DNA of 41,872 nt from Pseudoalteromonas luteoviolacea B = ATCC 29581 (GCA_000333235.1 CAPN01000035.1:1-41872), one strand, 5' to 3'; numbered from the stretch's first letter, positions 15,262 through 24,733 are shown. Made by a program: numbers and translations. The notes: generated by a model from the sequence alone, not told the origin.

Positions 15262-16170
15262 ATGAAAATAGGTGTGCTCTCACGCAATAAATCCCTATAT
15301 TCAACAAAGCGACTCATTGAAGCTGCGCAACAGCGTGGTCATGAAGTTGAAGTCATTGATGCGCTACGTTGCTACATGAACATCAACTCAGAGAAGCCAG
15401 AAATCCACATTCAAGGCCGAGAGTTAAGCCATTTTGATGCTGTGATCCCACGTATTGGTGCATCGGTGACTTTTTACGGTTGTGCTGTACTTCGCCAATT
15501 CGAATCCATGGATGTGTATACGCCCAATGGTTCTGTCGCCATTACCCGCTCACGCGATAAATTACGTTCGTTACAGGTACTATCAAAGCGCGGCGTTGGA
15601 ATGCCAATCACCGGGTTTGCGAGTAAGCCTGATGATATCAAAGATTTGTTGACGATGGTTGGTGGTGCCCCCGTCGTGATTAAATTGCTTGAAGGAACGC
15701 AGGGTATTGGGGTCGTATTAGCTGAAACCCGCAAAGCAGCAGAAAGCGTTATTGAGGCGTTTATGGGCTTGAAAGCGAATATCATGGTGCAAGAATACAT
15801 CAAAGAAGCAGGCGGTGCTGACATTCGTTGTTTTGTTATCGGTGATAAAGTCATTGCGGCGATGAAACGCCAAGCGCAAGAAGGGGAGTTCCGTTCTAAC
15901 TTGCACCGTGGGGGGTCTGCGAGCTTAATCCGAATTACGCCCGAAGAGCGTAAAACTGCGGTTCAAGCAGCAAAAGCGATGGGGCTTGGTGTTGCCGGGG
16001 TTGACTTACTTCGTTCTGAACGCGGCCCTTTAGTGATGGAAGTAAATTCATCCCCAGGTTTAGAAGGTATTGAGTCAGCAACGGGCAAAGATATTGCGGG
16101 CTTGATCATTGAATACATCGAAAAAGCAATCCAGAAGAAAACCCCAGAAAAACCATTGCCAAATAGTTAA
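15262..16170 (+). CDS. rimK: RimK, ribosomal protein S6–L-glutamate ligase
   Basis: This ATP-grasp ligase adds glutamate residues to the C-terminus of ribosomal protein S6. The 302-residue length is standard. The N-terminal domain opens with [18 protein letters not shown]. The ATP-grasp core contains [30 protein letters not shown] (phosphate-binding loop), [20 protein letters not shown], the [11 protein letters not shown] motif and the metal-binding [14 protein letters not shown] near residues 258-270. It follows rimB by 13 bases, so the two are co-transcribed, and a strong hairpin terminator ends the unit. No rimA-like gene is present. The C-terminal [11 protein letters not shown] tail is a small lineage-specific extension. 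Confidence 0.97.
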   Translation: MKIGVLSRNKSLYSTKRLIEAAQQRGHEVEVIDALRCYMNINSEKPEIHIQGRELSHFDAVIPRIGASVTFYGCAVLRQFESMDVYTPNGSVAITRSRDKLRSLQVLSKRGVGMPITGFASKPDDIKDLLTMVGGAPVVIKLLEGTQGIGVVLAETRKAAESVIEAFMGLKANIMVQEYIKEAGGADIRCFVIGDKVIAAMKRQAQEGEFRSNLHRGGSASLIRITPEERKTAVQAAKAMGLGVAGVDLLRSERGPLVMEVNSSPGLEGIESATGKDIAGLIIEYIEKAIQKKTPEKPLPNS

Positions 16171-16196
16171 CTGGCGTTGCACGTCCTAATAGTATG

Positions 16197-16235
16197 AAAA
16201 ACGACAAGAGTAGTGTGATGATCCTTGTCGTTTTT
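16197..16235. terminator. Bidirectional terminator after rimK
   Basis: AAAAACGACAAG (16197-16208) pairs perfectly with CTTGTCGTTTTT (16224-16235) across a 15-base loop, with a T run on either strand. It serves both rimK and the convergent channel gene ending at 16259. Confidence 0.85.
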
Positions 16236-16258
16236 ACCATTTAACCCTAAAACTTTTA

Positions 16259-16831
16259 TCACTTCCCCTTTGTTTTTGGGCCTAACGTGCGTTTTGGTGC
16301 TGCTGGTGGTTTTGGTTTCGTTGGTTCGTCAGCTAATACAATAACAGGGCGAGTGACAAATAGGTTATTGGGATAAATCACTTTATGATCATCGATATGA
16401 CGCAACATAACATTCATTAAACCCATTTCGACAATTCGACCTTCGACAAAATTTGCGCCGTCGATAACTCGAACCCAACTGCCCACTTTATACTTATTTT
16501 GAATAAACATTATTAAAAACGAAGTCAGATTGGAAAGTAGGGACCACGCGGCAAATAGTGCTACGCCGGCCATAGCAAATAACGATGAGCCAACAACTAA
16601 CAGCCCTTTGAGTTCAATTCCCCAAAATACTAATGTTGTACAAAGCAATACGATAGCGACGATTATCTTCATTAACAGTTCGGCGCGAAATTGACGATGT
16701 TCGTCTATTCGGCCGCGTGTAACACGATGCAGCAGCTTCACTGCCGCGGATTGGAAAATAGGAAAGCTTAATACCACAAGTAAAGTAATAATTAAGCGAT
16801 ATTGGCTAAGAAGAAACTCGGTAATTTCCAT
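16259..16831 (-). CDS. Small MscS-family mechanosensitive channel-like protein
   Basis: The 190-residue inner-membrane protein has two N-terminal helices (residues about 12-33 and 52-72). A pore-type helix follows, GLLVVGSSLFAMAGVALFAA, rich in glycine and alanine like TM3 of MscS, and continues into WSLLSNLTSFLIMF. The beta domain contains VGSWVRVIDGANFVEGRIVEMGLMNVMLR. The C-terminal domain of full MscS is replaced by a proline- and lysine-rich tail (TKPKPPAAPKRTLGPKTKGK), which is why the protein is shorter. Proteins of this kind release osmolytes on hypo-osmotic shock. It converges on rimK with a shared terminator. GGAGAG precedes the ATG. Confidence 0.85.
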   Translation of the reverse strand: MEITEFLLSQYRLIITLLVVLSFPIFQSAAVKLLHRVTRGRIDEHRQFRAELLMKIIVAIVLLCTTLVFWGIELKGLLVVGSSLFAMAGVALFAAWSLLSNLTSFLIMFIQNKYKVGSWVRVIDGANFVEGRIVEMGLMNVMLRHIDDHKVIYPNNLFVTRPVIVLADEPTKPKPPAAPKRTLGPKTKGK

Positions 16832-16924
16832 GCCAGACGACTCTCCGAAAATTGATTTTTTACACAGAAAACAAGTGTACTCAGGAAAGTAATACTTGTT
16901 TTTGGATCATAAGTGAAATTCACC

Positions 16925-18652
16925 TTAAAATCGATTTTTCACGGTAAATAACCATTGGACGGAATCACTGTCATCGAATTTTTTGAGTGGCCATGCGACG
17001 TCTAAATGCAACATCGTGTTTGAATTGGCGCGGCTAGGTGCAAGGCGAAGGCCAACTCCTGCATCACTAAGCCAGCCTAACTCTTCTGCAAAGAGCGGAT
17101 TTCCGGCTACTTTTCCTACGTCAACAAACGCTGCGCCACCGACTTTAAAGAGTTGCCACAAGTCATATTCCCAGTAGTAGCGGCGCTCTAAATTCAACAA
17201 CCATTTTTGATTTCCCTGCAAATAATTGGCGTTGTAACCTCGTAAACCGGTTTCTCCGCCTAACGTCACTTGCTGGTCGCGTGTCATATTATTGATGTGT
17301 TGGTATTGTGCTCCTGCATACCACGACGTTTCGATATCGTCATTATAGTAGTACTGCAATGAAAGTGCGGTAAGTTGGTTTTCATAAATTTCTTCGTCGG
17401 GGCGCCATGCGCCTTGCGCCATAAGTTCGATTTTTAATAAACTTTTTTCGGTTAAGTATTCGGCTTTTTGAGCAGAAAACCAATAAAGTAAGCGACTCAA
17501 GTCATTACTGATTGACTCGTCGGAATACCCAACACGCGCTCGAACATCCCAACCCAGTTGAAGGTCTTCGGTACGAAAAATCGAATCGACGTTACGAACT
17601 TTAACATAGTCATTTTCAAACCAATTCAGTTCTACAAAGGGAAAGCTATTTTTACGGTTTTCAGCAAGTTCTAGCGTCGTGTCTAACACTGAATTAAACG
17701 TTTCTTCATCCTGTTGATAACCAAATAGAACTCGTCGAGTCCAATCGTTTCCGAGTGACGTTGAAAAACCAAAATAGACGGCATTAATTTCACTGGTTTG
17801 CTCAAACTCATTGACCACGTCACCACGTTCGTATTGCGATTCAACCCGAGTGTTTGAGGCGGTGGTTAGGCCATACGAATAAGGCGTATCGGTAGCGAAA
17901 AAGGGATAAGACAGAGCAACCATGTGCATTTGGCCATCGTCGTTATCAGCGTAATCGATACGTCCAGTGTAGCGGCTGCCTAAAATATTAGGATCTTCAT
18001 AAACAAACAAATAACCTGTACGCTCTGCGTCTTTTGTGTAAGTCAACGATAAGCGTTTACCAAGACCGAGCAAGTTAGTTTCACGAAAACCGATACGACT
18101 GGTGCTTTCACCACCACTGTGGCTAAACCCTAGGTCGGGCAGAAGTGTCCACAGGTCGCGTGTGACGACAGTGACATGAATATCCCCGGCACAGGCCACG
18201 TCGGCATAAATGCGAGCGTCATACAAATAACGTTGTTGCCTTAGTAAACGCTCACTTTCAATCAGTTTTTCGGGATGATAGAGCTCGCCTTCATTAAACA
18301 GCAAAATCGAGCGGATGACCTCAGGTTTGGTTTGTATGTGCGCCCGGTTAGCAAATCGAAAGATTGCATTATTTTCTTCTGGTAGATCGGTATTAAATAC
18401 GTTGAGTTGAACGAGGTTTATTTGATGTATTTCGCGATTAGGCGCAGCAAGTGGCAAGCGCTGAGCATCTAAAATTTGGCGGTTTGGCGTTAAAGATTCT
18501 GCGTCAGTATTGTGAATGTTACTGCACGTCTCCATTGGAAACTCATTCGTATGGCCTAACATTGGAAATACACACACCCACGTTAAAAAGAGCAATCTAA
18601 TGAGAATGCCACCGAAAACGTGTTTTGATGTGGATAACGCAAAACTGTCCAT
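16925..18652 (-). CDS. BamA/TamA-family (Omp85) outer-membrane protein
   Basis: The 575-residue protein has an N-terminal hydrophobic signal (residues about 14-35). POTRA-like segments follow, with FRFANRAHIQTKPEVIRSILLFNEGELY and ESERLLRQQRYLYDARIYAD. The C-terminal half is a 16-strand-type surface-antigen barrel with GGETGLRGYNANYLQGNQKW, matching the conserved RGY loop of Omp85 proteins, and it ends in a terminal aromatic residue (FTVKNRF). Such proteins insert or translocate outer-membrane or secreted proteins. It is too short for BamA (about 800 residues) and closer in size to TamA, but the POTRA region is abbreviated. AAGGGGAATT precedes the ATG. Its specific substrate is unknown. Confidence 0.85.
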   Translation of the reverse strand: MDSFALSTSKHVFGGILIRLLFLTWVCVFPMLGHTNEFPMETCSNIHNTDAESLTPNRQILDAQRLPLAAPNREIHQINLVQLNVFNTDLPEENNAIFRFANRAHIQTKPEVIRSILLFNEGELYHPEKLIESERLLRQQRYLYDARIYADVACAGDIHVTVVTRDLWTLLPDLGFSHSGGESTSRIGFRETNLLGLGKRLSLTYTKDAERTGYLFVYEDPNILGSRYTGRIDYADNDDGQMHMVALSYPFFATDTPYSYGLTTASNTRVESQYERGDVVNEFEQTSEINAVYFGFSTSLGNDWTRRVLFGYQQDEETFNSVLDTTLELAENRKNSFPFVELNWFENDYVKVRNVDSIFRTEDLQLGWDVRARVGYSDESISNDLSRLLYWFSAQKAEYLTEKSLLKIELMAQGAWRPDEEIYENQLTALSLQYYYNDDIETSWYAGAQYQHINNMTRDQQVTLGGETGLRGYNANYLQGNQKWLLNLERRYYWEYDLWQLFKVGGAAFVDVGKVAGNPLFAEELGWLSDAGVGLRLAPSRANSNTMLHLDVAWPLKKFDDSDSVQWLFTVKNRF

Positions 18653-18807
18653 AATTCCCCTTACCTTGCCTATGCTGTAGGGTTATGCCAACTATCCTAT
18701 GAGCTGAACAATTAAGTTCATCGAATGACATCATTTATTTAAGTTAATTGGCATGCAATTGTGCTTTGTGGTTCTAGTCTAAGTTTAATGGATCGCCATG
18801 ATTTTGC

Positions 18808-19089
18808 TTAAAGTATTTTGCTTAAATTTGCTAATAATTGACTTGACTTAAGTCCTTCAGGAGTTATCCAAATGCTTTGCGAATAATAGTCGTAGTTTAG
18901 TGCAAAACCTTCGTTTTGATATTTAAAACGGACTTGGTAGCGGTCGGCTCCAACGTGCAGCTCAATCCATTTAATTTGCGCGTGATGTAAAAAGACTGTT
19001 GCCCACAACTCAACATCCTCTTGTTCAGGAAATAGACTAGGTGTAACAAGAATAACATCTAGGGATTCGTTGTGGTCTATGGTCGTCAT
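18808..19089 (-). CDS. Small DUF3630-like protein downstream of recQ
   Basis: The 93-residue protein has a mixed alpha/beta pattern and no signal peptide. Features include ELWATVFLHHAQIKWIELHV, then YQVRFKYQNEGFALNYDYYSQSIWI. From memory it resembles the DUF3630 family found next to recQ in Shewanella and relatives. It starts 14 bases after the recQ stop, with GAGTGAG as its ribosome-binding site, so it is co-transcribed and probably functionally linked to RecQ. Nothing in the sequence gives a biochemical role. Confidence 0.65.
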   Translation of the reverse strand: MTTIDHNESLDVILVTPSLFPEQEDVELWATVFLHHAQIKWIELHVGADRYQVRFKYQNEGFALNYDYYSQSIWITPEGLKSSQLLANLSKIL

Positions 19090-19103
19090 TATTTACTCAC
19101 TCA

Positions 19104-20939
19104 CTAAGATTCATTACGGGTTAAATGATTTTCAATTAACTGCATGAAAGGGGCGCCATACTTCATCAGTTTAGTGAAGCCAACACCAGAGACTTTTAAA
19201 AACTCACTATCGGTCGTTGGGGTTGTTTGTGCCATTTCGGCTAACGTCTTATCGTTAAATACCACATAAGGTGGCACATCGTCCGCATCAGCCAATTCTT
19301 TACGTAAGCTTTTGAGTTTAGCAAAGAGCTTTCTGTCGTAGTTAAATTTCGCGAGCTTATCTTCATAGACATGCACGGCTTGCAAACGAGGCTCCGCAAG
19401 TTGCAACGTATATTCACTGCGTAAAACGGCGCGGGCGGCTTCAGTTAATCTTAATGTGGCACCTTGGGTAATATCTTGCTCGAGCAAACCGAGATGAACG
19501 AGTTGACGCAGTACACTGAGCCAATACTCACTGCTTTGATTTTTACCAATCCCGTAGGTGGTTAAATTATGGTGTAGATTATCTCGAATTCTACTGGTAT
19601 TTGCGCCTCGCAATAAATCGACGATATACCCAAAACCGAAGCGCTGTTCGGCTCGATAAACACAGGACAATGCTTGTTGAGCGACAAGTGTACCATCGAA
19701 GCGCTTTGGCGGGTTTAAACAAATATCACAGTTACCACAAGGCTCGCGCTTATATTCACTGAAATAATTCAACAAGATTTGGCGTCGACAGGTTTGTGCT
19801 TCAGCAAAACTAGACATCGCGGAGAAGCGTTGTTCTTCGACTCTTCGACGCTGTTCATCTTCGATGTCTTCAAAAAAACGCCTGACACGGCCAACATCCG
19901 CTGGATCAAAATACATAATGGCTTCGGCGGCGAGTCCATCTCGGCCTGCACGGCCAGTTTCTTGATAATACGCTTCAATGCTTTTGGGGATATCGTAATG
20001 AAGCACAAAGCGCACGTTTGGTTTATTGATCCCCATACCAAAAGCAACGGTTGCAACGACGATATGAATGTCGTCTCTGGTAAATCCAGTTTGCACAAAC
20101 TGACGTTGCTCATTGGTTAAACCTGCATGATAGGCTGCAACATTAAATCCAGCATCCGCAAGTTTTTCGCTCACTTCATCAACACGTCGACGGCTTGTGC
20201 AGTAGATGATACCACTTTGGCCTTGTTGCGTGCGTAAATAACGCATTAACTGTGTCAGTGGTTTGAACTTTTCTTCGATTGTGTAGCGGATATTGGGTCT
20301 ATCAAAACTGCCGGTATAAATGAAGGGGTTAATAAGGCCAAGTTGGTGAACAATATCGCGCCGTGTTGCCGTATCCGCAGTGGCGGTTAACGCCATCATT
20401 GGAATGGCTCCGAAGTACTGTTTTAGTTGTTTTAGTTGGCAATAATGCGGACGAAAATCATGTCCCCAATGTGAAACGCAATGGGCTTCATCTATCGCGA
20501 ACAAACCAATATTAAGATGGGATAAACGCTCTAGGAATTCGCGTTGCAGTACTTTTTCAGGTGCGACATAAAGGAGTTTAATTTCACCATCGTGTAGGCG
20601 GCGGTAGATGTCAATTTGATCTTCACGTGAAACGCTGTTGTTCACAAACTCTGCACTCACACCCAGCGCTTGCAATTGCGCTACCTGATCTTGCATTAAC
20701 GAAATGAGGGGAGAAATTACAACCGTCACACCGGGTAATGCAAGCGCAGGAACTTGATAACACAGTGACTTCCCTCCACCCGTTGGGAGTAGCACTAATG
20801 CATCTTGTCCTCGTAGGGCCGCATTGATAACAGCTTCCTGACCATCACGAAAATCGCGATAGCCAAACACATCATTGAGGATAGTCAGAGCGGTTGAAGT
20901 TGGAGACATGGTAAGAGCTGCATCGTTCATGATGGGCAT
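19104..20939 (-). CDS. recQ: RecQ ATP-dependent DNA helicase
   Basis: This is a 3'-5' superfamily-2 helicase acting in recombination repair and replication-fork rescue. Motif order is classical: FGYRDFRDGQEAVINAAL (motif 0), LLPTGGGKSLCYQVPAL (motif I), SPLISLMQDQV, AIDEAHCVSHWGHDFRPHY (motif II and the aromatic-rich loop), ALTATADTATR, IIYCTSRR, VATVAFGMGINKPNVRFV and YYQETGRAGRDG (motif VI). The zinc site comes next, with CRRQILLNYFSE and CGNCDIC, then the RQC winged helix. The HRDC domain forms the C-terminus (FAKLKSLRKELADADDVPPY). The length of 611 residues is normal. Two further ATG codons lie within the first 11 codons, so the exact start is uncertain. Confidence 0.97.
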   Translation of the reverse strand: MPIMNDAALTMSPTSTALTILNDVFGYRDFRDGQEAVINAALRGQDALVLLPTGGGKSLCYQVPALALPGVTVVISPLISLMQDQVAQLQALGVSAEFVNNSVSREDQIDIYRRLHDGEIKLLYVAPEKVLQREFLERLSHLNIGLFAIDEAHCVSHWGHDFRPHYCQLKQLKQYFGAIPMMALTATADTATRRDIVHQLGLINPFIYTGSFDRPNIRYTIEEKFKPLTQLMRYLRTQQGQSGIIYCTSRRRVDEVSEKLADAGFNVAAYHAGLTNEQRQFVQTGFTRDDIHIVVATVAFGMGINKPNVRFVLHYDIPKSIEAYYQETGRAGRDGLAAEAIMYFDPADVGRVRRFFEDIEDEQRRRVEEQRFSAMSSFAEAQTCRRQILLNYFSEYKREPCGNCDICLNPPKRFDGTLVAQQALSCVYRAEQRFGFGYIVDLLRGANTSRIRDNLHHNLTTYGIGKNQSSEYWLSVLRQLVHLGLLEQDITQGATLRLTEAARAVLRSEYTLQLAEPRLQAVHVYEDKLAKFNYDRKLFAKLKSLRKELADADDVPPYVVFNDKTLAEMAQTTPTTDSEFLKVSGVGFTKLMKYGAPFMQLIENHLTRNES

Positions 20940-21040
20940 TTTAGAAGTTTTTTTCGTTTATGTCTTTAGGTTTTTAGTTGCTAGGACAAAGAGAACGCGC
21001 TAAGTTTTAACTCATTAGACCAGTTGGTGGATGAGTAAAC

Positions 21041-21496
21041 ATGGATAAACAATCGCTGATCGCGAATGTCGAAAAAATTTTTGTCGAACGGATGCCATTT
21101 AATCAGTTTTTAGGTATTTCGGTTATTGCACTTAATGCACAGCGCGCTGAGATCCAATTGCCTTGGAAAGAAGAGTTTATCGGCAACCCAACGCAGAAAA
21201 TATTGCATGGTGGCGTGATTTCCGCTGTTTTAGATAACGTAGGCGGAATGCTTGCTGCTGCATCGATTATTGATAAATTACCTGAAGATGAACTGCATAC
21301 TGTCGCGAATAAACTCTCTACACTGGGAACGATTGATATTCGAACCGATTTCATTCGACCCGGCCGCGGAGAACGTTTTATCGCGAGCGCTCAATTAATC
21401 CGTTCGGGAAATAAAGTGTGCGTGTGCAGAATGGAGTTACATAATGAATCCGCCACACAAATTGCGTTTGGTACCGCTACTTATTTGGTTGGTTAG
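21041..21496 (+). CDS. Hotdog-fold thioesterase (YigI/PaaI-like)
   Basis: The 151-residue protein has the PaaI-type hotdog signature LHGGVISAVLDNVGGMLA (residues about 56-73) and the later strand IDIRTDFIRPGRGERFIASA, which form the acyl-CoA binding and catalytic surface of this family. Hotdog thioesterases hydrolyse acyl-CoA or aromatic CoA esters in the cytoplasm; the precise substrate cannot be read from sequence. It resembles E. coli YigI in length and motif spacing. GGATGAG precedes the ATG, and recQ is divergent on the other side. It is probably a single gene, as rarD follows after about 130 bases. Confidence 0.82.
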   Translation: MDKQSLIANVEKIFVERMPFNQFLGISVIALNAQRAEIQLPWKEEFIGNPTQKILHGGVISAVLDNVGGMLAAASIIDKLPEDELHTVANKLSTLGTIDIRTDFIRPGRGERFIASAQLIRSGNKVCVCRMELHNESATQIAFGTATYLVG

Positions 21497-21624
21497 TTTA
21501 CTTTACAAACAAGGTGGCATGTAAAGCGAACAAAACGCTTATGGTGATTGAAATAAATGCACTGAATTAGGTAACCGGCCACTTGGGTATATAATACGTG
21601 TCTTATTCTTTTCTTGGGTTACTT

Positions 21625-22530
21625 ATGTCTGCTGAGGCAAACGAAAAAAAGGGCTACCTCTTAGCTATCGGTGCATTTCTGATGTGGGGCTTGGCACCAA
21701 TTTACTTTAAACAGCTTGTTCATATCGATGCGCTTGAAATCTTATTACATCGAGTCGTATGGTCAGTTCTGTTTATTATTCTGATTTTATTAGCGCTCGG
21801 TACATTACCAAAAGTACTTGCTGTGTTTAAGCAGCCGAAACTCATGCTGTTATTGACATTAACTGCGGCTTTGCTCGGATTTAACTGGGGGTTGTTTATT
21901 TGGGCCGTAAATAATCATCACATGCTTGATGCAAGCCTTGGCTACTACATAAACCCATTACTGAATGTGTTGCTTGGCATGGTGTTTTTAGGTGAACGGC
22001 TAAGAAAATGGCAAGGTGTTGCGGTACTACTTGCCTTTACAGGTGTACTCATTCAATTAATTAGTTTTGGCTCGTTTCCTACTATTGCCTTTGCGCTTGC
22101 CGGGTCATTCGCTGTGTATGGTTTATTGCGTAAAAAACTATCGGTAGAGTCGCTACCAGGTCTTTTAATTGAAGCATTGCTGATGTTGCCCGTTGCAATT
22201 TTATATTGGACTTGGATGATGCCATCCGCGACGTCGAATTTATTGGTGAATGATTTGTGGACCAATACACTGCTAATAAGTGCTGGTATTGTAACTACGT
22301 TACCATTACTTTGTTTTACTGGGGCCGCAAAACGTATTCCTTTATCGACATTAGGCTTTTTTCAGTATATCGGGCCAAGCTTAATGTTTATTCTTGCGGT
22401 GGTATTTTATGGCGAAGTGTTTAGTGCGGAGCGTATTGTTACGTTTGCGTGTATTTGGAGTGCATTAGCCATTTTTAGTTGGGATTCGTTAAGGCAAAGA
22501 CGCAAACTTAAAAAAGCAGCATTAGCTTAA
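21625..22530 (+). CDS. rarD: RarD-type EamA-family transporter
   Basis: The 301-residue inner-membrane protein has about ten hydrophobic helices. It starts with KKGYLLAIGAFLMWGLAPIYFK, the characteristic opening of RarD. Other hallmarks are DALEILLHRVVWS, LLGFNWGLFIWAVN, SLGYYINPLLNVLLG and LGFFQYIGPSLMFIL. RarD proteins belong to the drug/metabolite transporter superfamily and were first linked to chloramphenicol sensitivity; the natural substrate is unknown. The ATG at 21625 matches the family start; an upstream in-frame GTG at 21598 would add nine residues with no homologous counterpart. A hairpin terminator follows. Confidence 0.9.
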   Translation: MSAEANEKKGYLLAIGAFLMWGLAPIYFKQLVHIDALEILLHRVVWSVLFIILILLALGTLPKVLAVFKQPKLMLLLTLTAALLGFNWGLFIWAVNNHHMLDASLGYYINPLLNVLLGMVFLGERLRKWQGVAVLLAFTGVLIQLISFGSFPTIAFALAGSFAVYGLLRKKLSVESLPGLLIEALLMLPVAILYWTWMMPSATSNLLVNDLWTNTLLISAGIVTTLPLLCFTGAAKRIPLSTLGFFQYIGPSLMFILAVVFYGEVFSAERIVTFACIWSALAIFSWDSLRQRRKLKKAALA

Positions 22531-22545
22531 GCATAATAGAAAAAT

Positions 22546-22582
22546 AGAAGGCTGTTTAGTATGTTAGACAGCCGTTCTTTTT
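22546..22582 (+). terminator. Terminator after rarD
   Basis: GGCTGT (22550-22555) pairs with ACAGCC (22568-22573) across a 12-base loop, with flanking AGAA/TTCT complementarity and a T run after it. It ends rarD and may also serve the convergent dgkA ending at 22594. Confidence 0.7.
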
Positions 22583-22593
22583 GAGTAAATACT

Positions 22594-22968
22594 TCATTGT
22601 AACTTTTCAAACAAAGCAGCACCCCATACCAGTGTAACTATGAGTAAACTGCAAGTGACTGCCGCTGAGCCCATGTCTTTTGCTCTACCAGACAATTCGT
22701 GACGTTCTAAACTTACCCTGTCGGTTAACGCCTCAATGGCAGAATTGAGTAACTCAACAATGATCACTAATAAAAGCACACCAACCAGCACAGCCCACTG
22801 AGACAAAGACTCGGCAAGCCAAAATGAAGCAGGAAACATAATTATGGCTAGCAATGCTTCTTGACGAAACGCAGCTTCATTCGTCCATGCGGCATGAAAG
22901 CCCTGAACAGAGCATTGTGTTGCTTTTATGATCCGCGTAATACCACTACCGTTTGGTTTATTAATCAT
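22594..22968 (-). CDS. dgkA: Diacylglycerol kinase DgkA
   Basis: This small trimeric inner-membrane kinase phosphorylates diacylglycerol to phosphatidic acid, recycling lipid from membrane-derived oligosaccharide synthesis. The family signature ELLNSAIEALTDRVSLERHELSGRAKDMGSAAV is clear (residues about 70-102), including the catalytic glutamate and the DRVS region. Three membrane helices surround it, and the N-terminal amphipathic helix contains GFHAAWTNEAAFRQE. The start is placed at the ATG at 22968 with AGAG upstream; a TTG at 22995 would add nine residues. The length of 124 residues fits the family. Confidence 0.92.
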   Translation of the reverse strand: MINKPNGSGITRIIKATQCSVQGFHAAWTNEAAFRQEALLAIIMFPASFWLAESLSQWAVLVGVLLLVIIVELLNSAIEALTDRVSLERHELSGRAKDMGSAAVTCSLLIVTLVWGAALFEKLQ

Positions 22969-23138
22969 TAAGAAAATCTCTTTGTTACTGTCCAAGTTGG
23001 CTTAGCTAAGCACTCGGCTTTTGTGCTTTCACTAACAATACCGCCGTAATGTAACAGAATTATGCTCGATGAGGCAGTGAAGTTGCACCTGTGCTGAGGT
23101 TCTGCTTAACTTTTAAAATGTTTGCAAGGAGAACTAAA

Positions 23139-23939
23139 ATGGCCATCGTTAAAAACTCACCGCCAAATACCTTTTGTTGGGCCGAACTGTGCTCAAGTGA
23201 TTGGTTAAAGGCAAAAGCATTTTATTTGCAATTGTTTCAATGGACATCGATTGATCAACCCATTGGTGCAGATTGCTATTACACGATTACACGGAAAGAG
23301 TCAGTCGATGTTGCAGCGATGTATCAGATGATGGCATCACAACAAGCTGAAGGTATCCCAAGTCATTGGCTACCATACATCGCGGTTGAGAACGTTGATG
23401 AGAAAACGACTCTAGCAAGCGCCCTTGGCGCAGAAGTTATTCATGGACCGCATGATGTGCCTGGCGCTGGTCGAATGGTCATGTTACAAGAACCAGGTGG
23501 TGCTATCTTTGCTTTATGGCAAGGAAAAGAGCATATGGGGACACAGCGAAAGCTGGAGTATAACGTGCCGTATTGGCATGAGCTCGCTAGTCGAAATGCG
23601 CAAAAAAGTCGTGCATTTTACAGTGGGTTGTTCGGTTGGGAAATTCAAATTAAGCCAATGGATAATATGGACTACACGTTATTTTGTATTGACGATAAGC
23701 CCGTTGCAGGTTTGATAGAGATGACGCAAGAGTGGGGAGAATTGCCCGCTCATTGGATGATTTATTTTGCCGTTGCAAATACAAACAACGTAGCACAACA
23801 GGCAACGCAACTTGGCGGCACCGTGTGTGTCCCACCAACGGATGTGCCAGGCGTTGGATGTTTTAGTGTGATCACAGATCCAAGCGGAGCGGTGTTTTCG
23901 GTTTTACACTCTTCCGCTGGAGATGTGGAAGCGCGTTAA
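23139..23939 (+). CDS. Two-domain VOC (glyoxalase-like) protein
   Basis: The 266-residue protein contains two tandem vicinal-oxygen-chelate modules, about residues 8-125 and 135-255. Each has the layout WAELCSSDWLKAKAFYLQLFQW or WHELASRNAQKSRAFYSGLFGW, and each ends in a GGAIFALW- or SGAVFSVL-type strand. The same architecture occurs in CFP30B-like hydroxylase and bleomycin-resistance homologues. Substrate and metal cannot be assigned. The start at 23139 is supported by AAGGAG; an upstream ATG at 23091 lacks a good site. A 14-bp terminator follows and separates it from the SDR gene. Confidence 0.85.
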   Translation: MAIVKNSPPNTFCWAELCSSDWLKAKAFYLQLFQWTSIDQPIGADCYYTITRKESVDVAAMYQMMASQQAEGIPSHWLPYIAVENVDEKTTLASALGAEVIHGPHDVPGAGRMVMLQEPGGAIFALWQGKEHMGTQRKLEYNVPYWHELASRNAQKSRAFYSGLFGWEIQIKPMDNMDYTLFCIDDKPVAGLIEMTQEWGELPAHWMIYFAVANTNNVAQQATQLGGTVCVPPTDVPGVGCFSVITDPSGAVFSVLHSSAGDVEAR

Positions 23940-23980
23940 AGCGTTGGCACGTAAGCGCATTGTGGTTTGGGTATCAAAGT

Positions 23981-24016
23981 AAAAGTTAAGGGGCTATAAT
24001 GCCCTTTAACTTTTTT
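23981..24016 (+). terminator. Terminator after the VOC gene
   Basis: AAAAGTTAAGGGGC (23981-23994) pairs with GCCCTTTAACTTTT (24001-24014) with one wobble, around the loop TATAAT, and T residues follow. It lies 41 bases beyond the VOC stop. Confidence 0.8.
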
Positions 24017-24032
24017 GGCTGAGCGAACTTTC

Positions 24033-24707
24033 ATGGACAATCAAAAACCACTTGTTGTTATTACCGGAGCAAGTCGTGGCATAGGATTAGCGTTATGCCG
24101 CTTTTATCTAGAGCGTCACTGTGATGTTGTGGCTGTCGTACGAAAAACGAGTGTCGACTTAGATGCGTTAGGCGTTGAGGTGATTGAGCATATTGACGTA
24201 ACACGCAGTCACGATGTTGCCGAGTTACAACGCACATTACGTGGACGCCATATTGCAATTTTGATCAACAATGCTGGCTTATTTCACAATGAAACATTAG
24301 AGCAGATGGACTTTGAAGCAATTGAGCAGCAACTTAATGTGAATGCCATTGCGCCTATTCGAGTCACTCATGCTTTACAAGATAACTTAAGTACTGGCAG
24401 TAAAGTTGCCATGATCACAAGCCGCATGGGATCGATTGCCGATAATGGGTCGGGTGGTTATGTTGGTTATCGTATGTCGAAGGCCGCACTGAATGCAGCT
24501 AGCGTAAGCCTCGCTCATGAATTAAAACCAAAGGGGGTTGCGTTAGCGTTATTACATCCCGGATTCGTACAAACGCAAATGGTGAATTTTGCCGGTGATG
24601 TTTCACCTGAAGTGGCAGCGAATCGTTTAGCTGCGCGAATAGCTGAATTAAACCTCGATAACACAGGGAGTTTTTGGCATGCAAATGGTGAATTACTTCC
24701 TTGGTAA
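24033..24707 (+). CDS. Short-chain dehydrogenase/reductase (SDR)
   Basis: The 224-residue classical SDR has the Rossmann motif VVITGASRGIGLAL (residues about 9-22), NNAG, and the catalytic triad as serine in MITSRMGSI with YVGYRMSKAAL (Y-x3-K). HPGFVQTQMV is the usual post-catalytic segment. It is cytoplasmic and NAD(P)-dependent; the substrate is unknown. It resembles the csgA/YciK-like single-domain SDRs. The start at ATG 24033 is chosen over an upstream TTG. It is followed 26 bases later by a small hypothetical gene on the same strand. Confidence 0.9.
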   Translation: MDNQKPLVVITGASRGIGLALCRFYLERHCDVVAVVRKTSVDLDALGVEVIEHIDVTRSHDVAELQRTLRGRHIAILINNAGLFHNETLEQMDFEAIEQQLNVNAIAPIRVTHALQDNLSTGSKVAMITSRMGSIADNGSGGYVGYRMSKAALNAASVSLAHELKPKGVALALLHPGFVQTQMVNFAGDVSPEVAANRLAARIAELNLDNTGSFWHANGELLPW

Positions 24708-24733
24708 ATAAAATACAGAAATAGAAGAATAAC

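Noticed and set aside
19769..20120. Open frames on both strands inside recQ
   Set aside because: They overlap the conserved helicase motifs of recQ, so they are shadows.
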